DNA of 64,000 nucleotides, taken from the NCBI GenBank assembly GCA_013180625.2, contig SNVD02009732.1, forward strand, positions 62,001 to 126,000, in the 5' to 3' direction. How positions within the stretch are numbered: the stretch's first letter is position 1; the number at the start of each line of letters is the position of its first letter. A program made the translations under genes and the position numbers. Shown here in pieces: positions 23,392-34,840 of the stretch. The notes beneath the pieces are model-generated. The model made no database searches and was not told the DNA's origin. It was given only the letters and a program-made list of their open reading frames with translations. This stretch comes from Boswellia sacra (lineage: Eukaryota; Streptophyta; Magnoliopsida; Sapindales; Burseraceae).

Positions 23392-23897
23392 GTTGGTGGA
23401 AAATCCAATCATAGCAGCTCAGTCAACAGAGGGAACTGCACAATCTGTAATTCCGTACTTTGAGAACATGAGGAACTTCCTTATGGCTGTCAAAAAAATA
23501 TAGCTCTTGACCTTTGAAGCATCTGACTTAGAAAAGGTTTAGTTCCTTAAAACTTCTTGATATATTAATCTGTATATTGATGCATTTGAATTATTAAATT
23601 CAAAGACTTAGCAGCTCTATCTACATAGTCATAATTGCATATTAACTACTTCACAAGTACTACTCCTAAGATTTGTGCTAGTAACAAGTGATAATTTTAA
23701 ATGCCAATATGCTTGGCCCACTATATTTAGATTGTGGAATGCTGGATTTTCCTTTTTTTGTTTCAGATACTTTGTTTCTAAGTGTTTAGCATTGTTATCT
23801 CTAGACATCTGACTTCGTGGTTGGTAATACAGGGAGGTTCATCAAGTAAAGTTGTGGATTGCATTCTCTGTCTGAAAGGATACAATGAGTGGATCTG
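23392..23897 (+). pseudogene. Kinesin-14 calponin-homology domain fragment, captured
   Basis: The first exon piece (about 23,392-23,536) reads VENPIIAAQSTEGTAQSVI, then PYFENMRNFLMAVKKI, a stop, then LLTFEASDLEK, ending at a gtttag donor-like site. The second (23,833-23,897) begins after acag and reads GGSSSKVVDCILCLKGYNEW. This is the calponin-homology domain of plant KIN-14 kinesins, which are minus-end-directed motors whose CH domain binds actin. The motor is absent. The TAG within the first exon and a missing upstream exon make it non-functional. Confidence 0.88.
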
Positions 23898-24137
23898 ATA
23901 CATTTCACTTGCCATAATCATTATTATTCTTTACTCTTATTGGTGTTGTATACTGAATACATGAATTACAAAGTTGCTAATTACTTGGTATTGTGTAGTA
24001 TGCTTACTTGTTTATTATATAGATTTTTGATATATGATAAAGTGTGATTGATTTGAGGATAGATGCTTGTTTTATGAGAAATTTGTTTAATGTAACAAAT
24101 GATACAGATTATGAATTTCTGAAATTTAATATACCTA

Positions 24138-24163
24138 TTATATATATATATATATATATATAT
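24138..24163. repeat. (TA)n microsatellite
   Basis: Uninterrupted ta repeat just inside the CACTA right subterminal region. Confidence 0.95.
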
Positions 24164-24165
24164 TA

Positions 24166-24425
24166 AATACTTGGCCGTTAAAAACTGCCAAGTATATATA
24201 TTTTTTTATTTTTAAAACTAATTATACTTGGCGGTCAAAAACCGCCTAGTATATTTTTTTTTAATTTTTAAACCTACTATATTTGGCGGTCAAAAAACGT
24301 CAAGTATAGTCAGATGTATATTTAGCACTTTGACTGACCGTCAAATATAGTCAAACTGACTATATTTGGCGGTGCCATTGGTGGCACTTTTAAGACCGCC
24401 AAATATGATCATTTTTCTTGTAGTG
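24166..24425. repeat. CACTA right subterminal repeats and terminus
   Basis: The word tttggcggtc (and tacttggcggtc) and its reverse complement gaccgccaaat recur several times over 260 bases, ending in ttcttgtagtg. Subterminal repeats of this kind are where CACTA transposases bind. Confidence 0.88.
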
Positions 24426-24428
24426 ATA

Positions 24429-25815
24429 GTTAATATATTTTGTAATTGAATATTAAAAGAAATAAAATAGAAAAAATAAGTCATATTTAGATTTTATTTT
24501 ATAAGAAAAATGGAGTAAAACGTTTTTTACTGTTATACTATATCTGCTGTAAAAGCATAACCATAATAAAAGGTTTTAAATTAAGGTAAATTATTTTCAC
24601 AGTATCATTAGAACTTATTTAGGGTAAATCAGCCTTAAACATGACACAAAAGCAGAGTTTTGCTTTCTAATTGAACTCGCGTTAGTCCAAAGAAGAAAGA
24701 AAGATATGTATATATTCCTATTCTCACATATGTTTTTTATGAAAAAGCTACCACTAGCTGCAATTAATCTAAATACAGTATAATACTTTCTATATAGTAA
24801 CGGAGCCAAAGAATAATAATAATTTAGGAGGCAAAAAATGATTTGAGTTAAGCAAATAAGCCTTGTTGTAATCAAGAAAAAAGTACTTAGTATATCTTTT
24901 TGGTATTATAAAATTTCTCTTAAACGCTAAAAAGTAGTGAAAGATTAGTAAATTTTATCAGGATAAGAATGTTAAAGATAAAACTTAGACAAGATTTAAT
25001 TTTTTTTTGTTTTTTTTTTTAAAATAATCACATTTGTACTAGTGTTCCAAACTTCACTGGGCACCTGCCCCTTCTCATCCTTGATCTGGCCTGTCAATGT
25101 TCATATGCAAACTAATATAATATTATTGTATAATTGTCAAGTAATTTATTTTGATCTATTACATTTAATTTTACTTTTGTAAATTAATTTTGATAATTAT
25201 ATGCATTTATTTTGTGAAAAATAAATAACACATATATGTGTGTGTGGTGACAGGGTATTGGTTTTATTTTTCTTTTTTCTTTTTTCTTTCTCAAATGTTG
25301 TTACTTTGAGTTGGCAATTCCCAATCACAATTGTTGGTGTTGCTGGGCTGGGTTTTTATCATAGTTACGGCATAAGTACTGCTAAATAAGCTTTTTTTTG
25401 GATATTTTACAATATTTTTACTTTTTCAAATATGTAAAATGTTTGCTACTGATTAAAATATTATTTTAAAAAAATCAAATAAAAACTTATAATAATAAAT
25501 CTCTATCATTTATTTTTCATATTTTTATCAGTAAATGTTCTCTCGTTAGCAATACTGATTGACGGTCTTAGAATAGTTATCATCTTTTGAAAATTACTTT
25601 TATATGTTCCAGATAGGGCCGTTGTTTATCATTTAGATATTGTAAACAGTTCCCACCCTCAAATTTATTTGCAATCAATTAAATGTTATAAAAGATTAAA
25701 AAAAACTTAAAAATTAAAAACTTTGACACAAATCAGTTAAAACTTACAACATCCGGTAAATAAAAATAATAATAAAATTTAAAAAGCACTTCTGCAGCAA
25801 TTAATTTTTCCGATA
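24429..25815. other. AT-rich intergenic stretch
   Basis: No coding region, RNA gene or transposon ends recognised. Only short frames and poly-T tracts are seen. Confidence 0.6.
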
Positions 25816-26221
25816 CTACTTAGAACCGAAGGCCTTGGACCGAAAGAATTCGATGGACACTACAATGAGCAAAGCTTGGCCTAGTTGATCCAACCAAATC
25901 TTGATGAGACTCCTTCACATTCCAAAACATTTTTGATTGGTTATCTATTTTCTTAAATTCTTCCACATCTTGCTCGTATACTGGATCGATTCCACACTAC
26001 TTCAACTTGAATGTTAGGCTTGGCTCCCAGTAAATGAGAATTCCATTTGACCGGGTGCAATCCCATTTGTATATTCATCAATTTTGCTAAGAGGAAAACA
26101 TAGAAGCCAAAAATGGTCCAATACAACCCAAGCCGATATCTCGGACAATTCATAACCATTCACTGTGCAGGTAACGGCATAATAATGGAAAGGTGGATGC
26201 TCATAGAAACAAAAAACACAG

Positions 26222-26229
26222 CCCATAAG
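26222..26229. repeat. hAT target-site duplication, left
   Basis: cccataag, repeated exactly at 27,031-27,038. Confidence 0.95.
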
Positions 26230-27030
26230 TAGGGATGGCAATTTGACCCGGCCGGGGCTGATGATCCGAAAAATCCGGACGTTCGGGGCCGGGCAATAAC
26301 CCGAAAAATCGGGGAATTTGGCCGGGGCCAGGGAGAAATTTTCAACCCTGGCCCCGGGGGGGGGCGCCGCGGGGCAGGAGACCCGAAATTAAACCCGGGG
26401 GATGCAATTGCAATTTTAAAATTATGTTATGTAAAAATTCTTTAAGTCCTATCAGTTTTTAATTCTCACTTTCACCCTTTATTTAAAATTTAGCCCAAGC
26501 CCAACCCAACTCTTGATAGGATTTTTTATTTCAAACCCATTAGATGTGTCAAGCCCAACCCATCTCCAAGGAAATTTTTTTAAAAATTTTTTGCTGTCCC
26601 CGGGGTTCGAACTCGTCTCCCCAAATGGATGGGAACGGTGCGATACCACTGGGCTGCCAGCCATTTCACATTTAACTTTTATATATATGTGCTATCCATG
26701 TCCAAGGAAATTATGTTTAAAATTATCTACAGCCCCTAGGGTTCAAACCTGTCAAGCAATATATATGGAAACAGCGGGCTACCATTGGGCTGAAGACTAT
26801 TTTACATAAAACTTCGCTGTCACATATATATACACATAAAAAAAAGCATCAGAATTAAAAAAAAAAAAAAGCAACCCGGGTTTTAATCCTAGGTTATTGG
26901 AAAACCCGACCCCGCCCAGGGTACCCCGGACCCGGCCCCTGGAAAAAAATTTCGAGGAATTTTCCAGGGTCGGGGTGTGCAATTGAGGGCCAGGGTCAGG
27001 GACCACCGGCCCCGGGTTTTGCCATCCTTA
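26230..27030. mobile_element. Non-autonomous hAT element, 801 bp, in TNL exon
   Basis: The ends are inverted repeats TAGGGATGGCAA and TAAGGATGGCAA, flanked by an exact 8-bp duplication. The outer 150 bases at each side are unusually GC-rich (gaccccg, ggccccgg words). The middle is AT-rich and contains a two-copy module of ~136 bp with tRNA-like boxes. There is no transposase. A decayed relative lies at 42,812. Confidence 0.93.
26565..26836 (-). repeat. Two ~136-bp modules with tRNA-like A and B boxes
   Basis: The word tccaaggaaatt starts the unit at 26,565 and again at 26,701. On the minus strand the first unit carries TGGCAGCCCAGTGG (A-box-like, 26,646-26,659) and GAGTTCGAACCCC (B-box-like, 26,602-26,614), at a tRNA-like spacing of some 45 bases. 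The second unit keeps both in worn form (CAGCCCAATGG, GGTTTGAACCC). They look like pol III promoter boxes of a tRNA-derived sequence, duplicated inside the hAT element. No full tRNA fold is evident. Confidence 0.6.
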
Positions 27031-27038
27031 CCCATAAG
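27031..27038. repeat. hAT target-site duplication, right
   Basis: Exact copy (cccataag) of 26,222-26,229. Confidence 0.95.
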
Positions 27039-27419
27039 GAAGCCCAACAACTTACTTCCACAGAAATTCGGAGTCCTTTCTATTGTTACTGGAGTGTTCA
27101 CTCCGATGGTTGGAATTTCACTTCTGGGAACAACAATAATAAATTCATGCTCCCTTTGTCTCGGCTTCCACTGCAAGTCACCCAAAAAGGTCAAAAAAAA
27201 AAAAAGAAGCATTGTTTAAGTAAGTTAATTTTTGACATAGATAACGAGAAGAGGGGGATAACATGAAACAAAGTTGTTTTGCCTTCGATATAAACTAAAC
27301 AATGAAGGACAACAGCCGAAAAAATCACTAGGGATTGCTTCATCCACTAGATTACGGTCACTGAGATCCAAGCTTCCTAAAGAAGAACACCAACCTGACA
27401 AAGAAGGCAACGTAAAATA

Positions 27420-28035
27420 TTAACTTATATCTGTATGTTGTTAATTTGTTCGATAAGAAAGGAAAAAGCTGAAGTGAGATGATTCGAAAGAGAAAGTAGA
27501 AATGTGGACTAGTAACCTAGTCAAGAACCCTATCTAGACAAAAAATTAGAATATGTATGCAAAATTGAGCCATCGCTATTTCCCAATTGATTATGTCATA
27601 AAAGTTCTTTGGAAATGAAGCCTAAAGAGGCAAAAAGAGGCTTATTTTGTCCCATAAACTATTATGGCTCTTTTCTTTTTCTCCTATAAAAATATGTTTA
27701 TTTCTTCCTGAGCCAAGAATCTGAAAGAGACTCAAAAGTCAAAACTACACACTTTTTATAAAGTTTTGGCTTTCCTTCCTTTCCCAAAAGGTAGCATAGA
27801 GACATTCTGAAAGCACTTCTTTAAATCCTAATTGAAGAAACTAATTATAATAATAATGATAGTAATTGAACATATTAATAAATAAATAGAAAGCATAAGC
27901 TGAACATATATTATACCAATCTAAAATCAGATAGAAGCATGTATACCTCTGTGTAGGACCGCATCATGGAGGTAGAAAACACAATCAACTATAATAGAAG
28001 ACATTAATTAAGGGCAATTCTTTAGGAGGCTTTTC
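27420..28035. other. Gene-free flank of TNL fragment
   Basis: No recognisable exon. It probably contains former intron or intergenic DNA of the TNL locus. Pararetroviral sequence begins abruptly near 28,036. Confidence 0.5.
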
Positions 28036-28049
28036 TTAGTGAGAAAGTT

Positions 28050-29543
28050 GTGTCTGTTGTTCCTACTCCTTCTTCTATTAGGAAGTCTTTTCCATATAAA
28101 CTTGATAGTTTGTATGAAATCCAATATTTTCCAGATAGTTCTAAACTCCCAACTTCTAATCTCCCATATCTTAACCCATACCGTGTGTATAAAAACCCAT
28201 TATCCTCCTTTCATAAAACCAAAAAAACCTTGATCAATCCTTCTCCTCCTAAAGTAAAAGAATATGTTCAGTGTAGTAAGTCTAATGCTTCCCAATTTCC
28301 TGCTACTCAGTCTGAACAGTTTGTCCAAATAGATGTTCCAGACCGTCTAGTTGATCTTTGGAAATAGGAAGGTTATACTCATCTCTATTTTGGAGGTATT
28401 CGGTTTGCTCTTACTTACCATGCCCGTAAAGGTCTTCTTGTTACTTCTAGAATGGCTCTTCTAGACACCAGATTTCCAAACTATGAGCATGCATGTCTAG
28501 GAACTGTCCAAACCACTCTTAATGCTAGCACTGTAATGATTACCATGTTTCCCAACTTCAATATGCCCATAAATGATCCTCAGCTCAAAACATGTTTGAA
28601 GTTGCAAGTTCAAGTCGTTGGTGCTATTCCTGTTGGTCTGACCTACATGGCCGCTGTTCACTACAAAATGGTGTACAGAGTTCAAGATCATGCCATGGAC
28701 ATCTCTCTTCCAAATAAGACAAATGATTCTATATTTATTAATGCAGAATCAAACCAAGTTCCAAGTTGCACTTTTGTCCCAAAGCAGATTGCGCGAGAAA
28801 AACTCAAAGAGTTGATACCCACCAAATGGGTTACCAACTATGAAGAAACTCATGTTGCTTCTTCATCAAATCAACCCCTACAATCCACAAAGCCCTCTTT
28901 CAGAAGAACACCAAGTGGAAAACTTGAAATCCACTTTGCTCCTAAAAAGCCTTCAACACAACCTTTTTTAACCCAGTTTGTAATTTCTCCATGTCCTCCA
29001 GCTGAAATCTATGCCTTTGATGAGCAAGGAAATCCAATCTATATGCTCCAAGAAGACCAACCTGAAAATATTTATTGCAATTGTCCTTCTTGCTTAGAAC
29101 ATGTAGATCCCTACAGACGACCAAGCAGAAAAAGAGCATACAGACTTCCCAAGCCACGTACTTTAGATGCTTTTTACAAAGCTTACAAAGAAAAAGCTCC
29201 TGGTTATGATTTGCTAGGAGAACCAAGTGGAAAGTTTGACTTTATAGCCAAATACACTACTCTAGCTCATCATATAGTTCCAAAACCTTCTGGATGGGAT
29301 GATTCAGATGATGATTTTTCTTTTACTGATTCCTCATATCCTGAGCCATCGATTCAGATCTCCAGTCCTCGAAAGAGTTATGCATCTAAAGCTGTTTGGG
29401 TTCCAAAGAAGCCGACAAACATAGCTCTGCCTTCTATAGGCATGTATCAACCAGATCTTGCTTCATTTCCTTCTCTTAAATCTAAAGAAGATCCAGTCAC
29501 CAGAGAAAAATCTGCCTGGAAAGTCAAGCCACCAACTTCCTGA
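28050..29543 (+). pseudogene. Copy A: movement-protein region of polyprotein
   Basis: A 30K-type movement protein region is recognised from the GGIRFALTYHARKG and LLDTRF blocks near 28,398-28,475. It is followed by a hydrophilic region rich in Ser/Pro and acidic residues (about 28,850-29,530). Movement proteins of this family enlarge plasmodesmata for virion or genome passage. One in-frame TAG at 28,365-28,367 interrupts the N-terminal part and a TGA at 29,541-29,543 ends the segment. Both are single-codon stops without a frame change; copy B has neither of these exact stops. Confidence 0.88.
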
Positions 29544-29567
29544 AAAGTAGATGGAAAACCTGAGCAG

Positions 29568-31220
29568 ATGACTCAAGCTGAAGCAGTATTAAACTGGCAG
29601 TCTGAAAATGCTGTGATACAAAATCAGTATCTTCAGAAAATAGAAGAAGCTACAAAGAGAATCGAATCAAAAATAGATTCTCAACAACAGAAGGTGCTAA
29701 CTCCTCTTGAAGCCTTGAAGAAAAGAATTGAAGATCTTCATCATGTTATTATCCAACATCTCAATCAGCGCATTCCTATTGATCATCTCCAGGTTGAAAT
29801 GAACAAGTTAAAACAGCAAAAGGTGGGCTTAGAAAGAATGATTGCTTCTACTCCTCCCCCACAACCTCCATAATATCCTTTAGACGGAGTCTTTACTCTT
29901 GTCTATCTTCTAGCCATCTTACCCAAAACACCACAAGAATTAACACAACCTGATCTTACTTCCATTTTTGGGGATAGTTCATTTTTTCTCAGAAATTAGT
30001 ATCCTTCACCCCCAAAACATTCAAAAAAGAAGCCTTCTCCCAATAAAAAACCTCAACCAGATCCACCAGCCCAACTTACCATAACTCATAATCCAATCAC
30101 CACATATCTTCAAAACCTTACCATCGAACCTCAAATTTTATAACAATCTTCTTCTACAGAAGATGTATCTCACCATAACGAATCTGAAAATTCTAAAGAG
30201 TTTCAAAACTCTGATTTTGATCTTGAAGTTATGCCCATCATGATGCAAACTAGAGATGGTGATCCTAAATCTTCTTATACACATGCTACTGTGCAAGATC
30301 CTTCTTATGAAGATGAATCTATTGAGGATACTATCCATATCAATGAGCCACCTCATCGACCTTCTCATCATAAAACTCCTTTGTTCACTTTTGATGATTG
30401 CAGTACTGAGCAGTTGAGAAACAGAATCCACAAAATGACATCTTGGTGGAACACAGAGATCTTACGTCCTGGATCCACAGTTAGAGGTGTTATTCTTGCA
30501 AGAATGACAGGTTCTTTGCGAGAATGGTGGTTAAAACTCAGAGATTACCGCCATACACAGATTGGTGGCTCTCCAGACATTAATCCATTCATGTTTCATA
30601 TCTATTCAGAATTTCTGGGTAGTCCTACTCATGTTTAAGATAAAGTAAGAGAAGAATTCTTCGAGCTAAAATGTTGTTCTTTCAAGCCTAAGCATATTCA
30701 ACGACATTTCAAGAAAGTCTGTGAAAGATTTTATCTCATTGGAGGATTAGATGATCCTAATCTCAAGTAGGCCTATCTCAATCAACTTCCAGATCCTCTT
30801 GGATCAGAAACTCTGAGATTTATTGCCTCCGGAGGCATGACTCTTTCTCAAGTATCTTTGGGAAATTTATTCCAATTTGTGCTTCAACAATTTCAGAAGC
30901 TTTGCAATAGCTCCAAATTCCTTACTGAATACAGCAATCTTCGAAAGAAACTCGAAAAAGTTTGCCAAAGACCAGATCTCAAGATTGAATTCAAAGGTGA
31001 AAAGATTTGTCTTTGTCCGACAAAGAAGAAGAAGCACTTCAAAAAGTTACAACAACACTCTTCTTGGTCTAACAAAACAAGAAGATTCTTCCGTTGAAAG
31101 AAAACAAAGAAAAAATCAAACAAATGCTATATCTACAATCAAAAAGGACATTTTGCAAAACAATGTCCTCAGAAGAAAAAGAAAGACAAGGTCTTCCATA
31201 CCATCTCTCAAATTATAGGA
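29568..31220 (+). pseudogene. Copy A: coiled-coil and capsid region with zinc knuckle
   Basis: The same frame continues with a charged, probably coiled-coil stretch (29,600-29,860), a Pro-rich linker, and a capsid-like region (30,380-31,090) containing TSWWNTEI and REWWLKLRDY. Next comes a basic Lys/Arg run and a CCHC knuckle (CYIYNQKGHFAKQC, 31,125-31,166) that would bind nucleic acid. In-frame stops include TAA 29,871-29,873, TAA 30,141-30,143 (also in copy B), TAA 30,636-30,638, TAG near 30,770 and TGA 31,095-31,097. Confidence 0.82.
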
Positions 31221-31292
31221 ATCTCCTATACATATGACAACCTTGAATCAATTTTCCCAGAACAAGAAGCAGAAGATGAAGACACTCTTTTT

Positions 31293-34278
31293 ATGATCAG
31301 TCAGCCAGATGATTCTTCAGAAGAAGAGTTCTATGATTCCTATGAAGCTCAACCAATTGCCATACAACCAACCTATGAAATCCCAAGCTTCATCGTTCCT
31401 ATTGTGCCAGTCATAATAAGAACATCCAAGTTCGATAAGCCAATCAATTTGCTTACCTTAATTGATACCGGAGCTACAGCCTCAATTCTTAATCCAACTG
31501 TTCTTCCTTTAGAATATTGGCTTTCTCATCGACAATATTTTCATGCTGCAAATAATGAGGTTTTCTCTACAGAACTCATTAGCAAAAAGGTACATCTTGA
31601 AATCTTTCCAGGATTATCTTTTGCTCATAAATTTCTGGGTTCAACCTTGCCAGATAAAGACCTTGTTATAGGTTTTGATCTTTTAGCCCAATTTTTCACA
31701 AAAAGAGTCCTCATCAAACCTGATGGGCTTAGGCACAAAAACTATTTTCATCCATGGGTTAAATTAGATCCGTCCTATTCTTTTGACCCGTTAGAAAACC
31801 TAAAGACCCAAATTCTGTCCACCTCTGTAGCCAATAGCCATTCCGAGTTCCTCATGAAATGTTCAAATCCTCTTTGGAAAAAGTTAGAATTCTTCATTTC
31901 TCTTCCTTTCAAAAAGAATGAAGATGTTAGCCCTACAAAAGCTAGCCACAGAGGAATGAGTCCTAAACATTACAATCTTGCCATCCAAGAACTAGATCAA
32001 TTGCAAGCTTAAGGTTTAATCGAACCTCCATAATCTGTATGGGCTTGTGAAGCTTTCTATGTCAGCAAAAGGCCTGAACAACTCAGAGAAAAATTGAGAC
32101 TAGTTGTCGATTTTCGCCCTCTCAATCTCTTCTTAGCTGACAACAAATTCCCAATTCCCAACACTCATACTTTCCTTGCCAACCGTTCTGAAGCTCGTGA
32201 TTTCACCAAAATAGATCTCAAAGTGGGATTTTGGCAACTGGGAATCCAAAAAGATGAAAGATTCAAAACGGGATTCTGTATCCCAAATCATCATTTCCAG
32301 TGGACTGTTATGCCTTTTGGGTTAAAAATAGCTCCCTCTATTTTTCAGAAGGCCATGATCAAAATCTTCCAACCTCTTATGTCTCATATGTTGATCTATA
32401 TTGATGATCTCCTGTTATACTCATCGACAACAGAAGAACATTTGAAGCTGCTACAACAAATGCATTCCATCCTTCTTCAATATGGTATCATGATCTCCTC
32501 CAAGAAATGTAATTCTGTGGTACTAGAAGTTGATTTCCTCGGAATGATAATTTCAGAAGGGAAATATCGCCCTCAGCCTCACATTGGAAAACAACTGCTA
32601 AATTTTCCTGATTAAAATCTTTCCAAGCAACAGATTCAACAAGTACTGGGTATCATCAACTTTATGGCAAAATTCATTCCTAAACTCTCGACGGTACTTC
32701 GTCCTCTCCAGCTCATGCTTAAGAAAAAAGCTCCTCCTTGGGGACCAGAACAGACTACTGCGATATCTCAGATTAAGAAGATCACTCAAGATCTTCCTCC
32801 TCTGCAAATTCCCTCTACTGGAAAAAGAATTTTGCAAACTGATGCTAGTGATTTCCATTGGGTAGCAATTCTTGTCAAAGAAAAGAATGGAAAAAGTAAT
32901 GTTTGTGGATACAAAAGTGGTTCATTCTCTGACTCAGAGATCCATTATCACTCCACCTTCAAAGAGATTCTTGCAGTCAAAAAGGGCATTGAAAATTTCC
33001 AGTTTCATCTTATCGGCCATTATTTCTTAGTAGAAATGGATATGAGTTCATTTCCAAGAATGTTGCAAGTCAAGCAGAAGCAACTAACACATCCTCAGTT
33101 ACTCAGATGGTCAACATGGTTCTCACAGTTCAACTTTGACGTCAAAAATATCAAGGGAACTAATAATGTTCTTGCAGATATGTTATCTTGGCCTCAACAA
33201 AAGACCAGCCAAGACAAATCTCTTCAGATTATCCCAATAATTCACACGGTGCGTCCTGCTACCCCTTCAACAAATCAAGTAGAATTCTTTCCCCCTGAAG
33301 TTCCAGTTTTGATGGCAAACCAATATCTAGAGCAGTCTCATCATCAACAGATGATAGAGTATCAGGCCAAGATCCTCACTCAACATGGTCCCTTCCCTCT
33401 TGGGAGTGTAGAAGTTCATCCAGATTTTTCATACATAAAGATTTATCAAGTCAAAAATGTTGAGAAAGATTTCAATCCAGAAGTCTTATGGCTCATTTGG
33501 CATCTCATGCAGCAATTTTCAATTGGAATTAAGTTCAATCTCAATTATATGCTGAACAAAATGACTCACACAAGCCTTCCACATAGTCATAAAACCCTCA
33601 ACACTCCTTCCGGATGTTTCCACATTTTCCTTGAATGGTTTCATCCTTTTTTATGGTGGAAAAATCAATTTGAGTATCAAAGACAGAAAAGTTTCAATCT
33701 TCGAGGTCAAAGAGCATCACATCACGTGACCTACATCTTCAAAATAACAAGCATTACCACTAAAAAAAATTTACAGTTCTTTTCTCTTGTGCAGGAATAT
33801 AGCTTGACATCATATAGCCTTGAACAACAATGAGAATCTTATCCACATGAATTCAGAGAATTTTAACGGAGAATTTCAGAAATTAATTCAAGGATCTTTC
33901 CTTAGATTTGGCCATCCATTGAAGATGATGCACCTTGGGAACAATATTCTTCATAATACTCCTATGAGCTCAGGCAATACCGAAAGGCGTATTATTCTAA
34001 GCACAAACACGTGGAAAAAGGAGAAAGTTCTCGATCTCAGCAAACCCAAGAAGATCATAGTTAGTCATATCCACCATACTTTTAAGATTCGTAAGATCCA
34101 TACAGCCTGGATGAATCTTATCTCCAGAACCTTTTGGAAAAAGATTCTTCACCAACTCAAGAAAAGGACAAAGAAGATGACATCCCACAATTTGACATGT
34201 TGACATGGTGGGACCCAAATAGTGATGATAACTTGGATGAATATCCAAGAATATCAAACATCACCACTTCTCCAAAGT
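31293..34278 (+). pseudogene. Copy A: protease, reverse transcriptase, RNase H and tail
   Basis: Still in the same frame: aspartic protease with LIDTGATASIL (Asp codon at 31,464); RT with FTKIDLKVGFWQL, MPFGLKIAPSIFQ and the catalytic YIDD box at 32,397-32,408; RNase H with a first-Asp block (LQTDASD, about 32,838) and NVLADMLS near 33,170; then a C-terminal extension to the stop at about 34,276. RT copies the pregenomic RNA into DNA. Stops: TAA 32,010, TAA near 32,031, TAA 32,613, TGA 33,831 and several more in the tail. Active-site residues are kept, but the frame is not. Confidence 0.92.
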
Positions 34279-34828
34279 GATAAGGATGATCTTTAGAAGC
34301 CAAAGACTAAGCGACACTTATAAAATAACTTTATGTAAAGTAGCTTTAGGCTTTTGTCGTATATGTAAAAGATAAGTATCTTATCTTGAAAAAAGTGATA
34401 CTTATCATCTAGGGAAAAGTGTCCATGGAAAGTGTGTCCATGTGTCCAAAGATATAAGCATCTTATCTCTTTTATCTTGTAAAAAGATGTGCCCAATGAA
34501 AGTGTGTACAAGTCTCCTGTAAGATTGAGAGGTACCCAGCCCACTCTTATTATAAATAAATGCTCCAGCTTCTCTCAGGGGAGAGAAGGGTAGAGACAGA
34601 GAGCTTACTCTAAAAATCTTTTCATATTATCTCTCATATTACTATCTTAAAACACTTGTGTTATTCTCTCTTCATAGCTCGCTCTACCTCGTTGCTATGT
34701 TTGTGATCCTGTTTTGAAGTCGATCCCAAAACCATAAGAGTTCCCTCGTTGATGCGCTAGAGTTCCAAGAGGGCTGAGAGAGCGCTTTTGTTGGGAAATA
34801 CCTTGGTTTGGGGATCTCCTTCTCATAT
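34279..34828 (+). promoter_or_regulatory. Pararetroviral intergenic/promoter region, copy A
   Basis: This non-coding region follows the polyprotein. It has clustered GATAAG/CTTATC words, including a gataagtatcttatc palindrome at 34,371-34,385, and a TATA box tataaataaa at 34,551-34,560. A C/T-rich leader runs to the primer site. In caulimovirids this region drives the greater-than-genome pregenomic RNA. It repeats at 41,038-41,600, so copy B is bracketed by two such regions, like quasi-LTRs. Confidence 0.8.
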
Positions 34829-34840
34829 TGGTATCAAAGC
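34829..34840 (+). promoter_or_regulatory. tRNA-Met primer-binding site, copy B
   Basis: tggtatcaaagc differs by one base from the standard TGGTATCAGAGC. It primes minus-strand DNA synthesis in caulimovirids and here marks the tandem junction. Confidence 0.82.

Larger units (their letters stand above)
25820..27415 (-). pseudogene. TIR-NBS-LRR resistance gene, C-terminal fragment
   Basis: Minus strand, right to left: an LRR piece at 27,415-27,265 (LPSLSGWCSSLGSLDLSD, AIPSDFFGCCPSLFSLY, NNFVS). After an acceptor-like ttgcag near 27,180 comes the post-LRR C-JID exon: REHEFIIVVPRSEIPTIG (the VPGSEIP-type motif), TPNFCGSKLLGFLMG, an 801-bp insertion, then CVFCFYEHPPFHYYAVTC, HFWLLCFPLSKIDEY, QMEFSFTGSQ and CGIDPVYEQDVEEFKKID, with a stop at 25,820-25,822. 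TNLs are intracellular immune receptors; the C-JID lies after the LRR and contacts effectors. The TIR, NBS and most LRRs are missing. Without the insertion the JID reads through the junction in frame. Confidence 0.88.
28036..34828 (+). mobile_element. Endogenous pararetrovirus (Caulimoviridae), copy A, 5'-truncated
   Basis: This is an integrated plant pararetrovirus. The protein order is movement protein, capsid region with zinc knuckle, aspartic protease, reverse transcriptase, RNase H and a C-terminal extension, followed by an intergenic promoter region. No integrase and no env are seen, so this is not a gypsy element. All coding lies in one plus frame from 28,050 to about 34,278, as in single-polyprotein groups (Petuvirus-, florendovirus-like). 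The first few dozen bases of the unit are missing compared with copy B (34,829-41,612), which follows head to tail. Family assignment below Caulimoviridae is inference. Confidence 0.92.

Noticed and set aside
26590..26665. A genuine tRNA gene on the minus strand
   Set aside because: A- and B-box-like words are present but no acceptor stem pairing or anticodon arm could be formed, and the stretch lies inside a hAT element and is duplicated.
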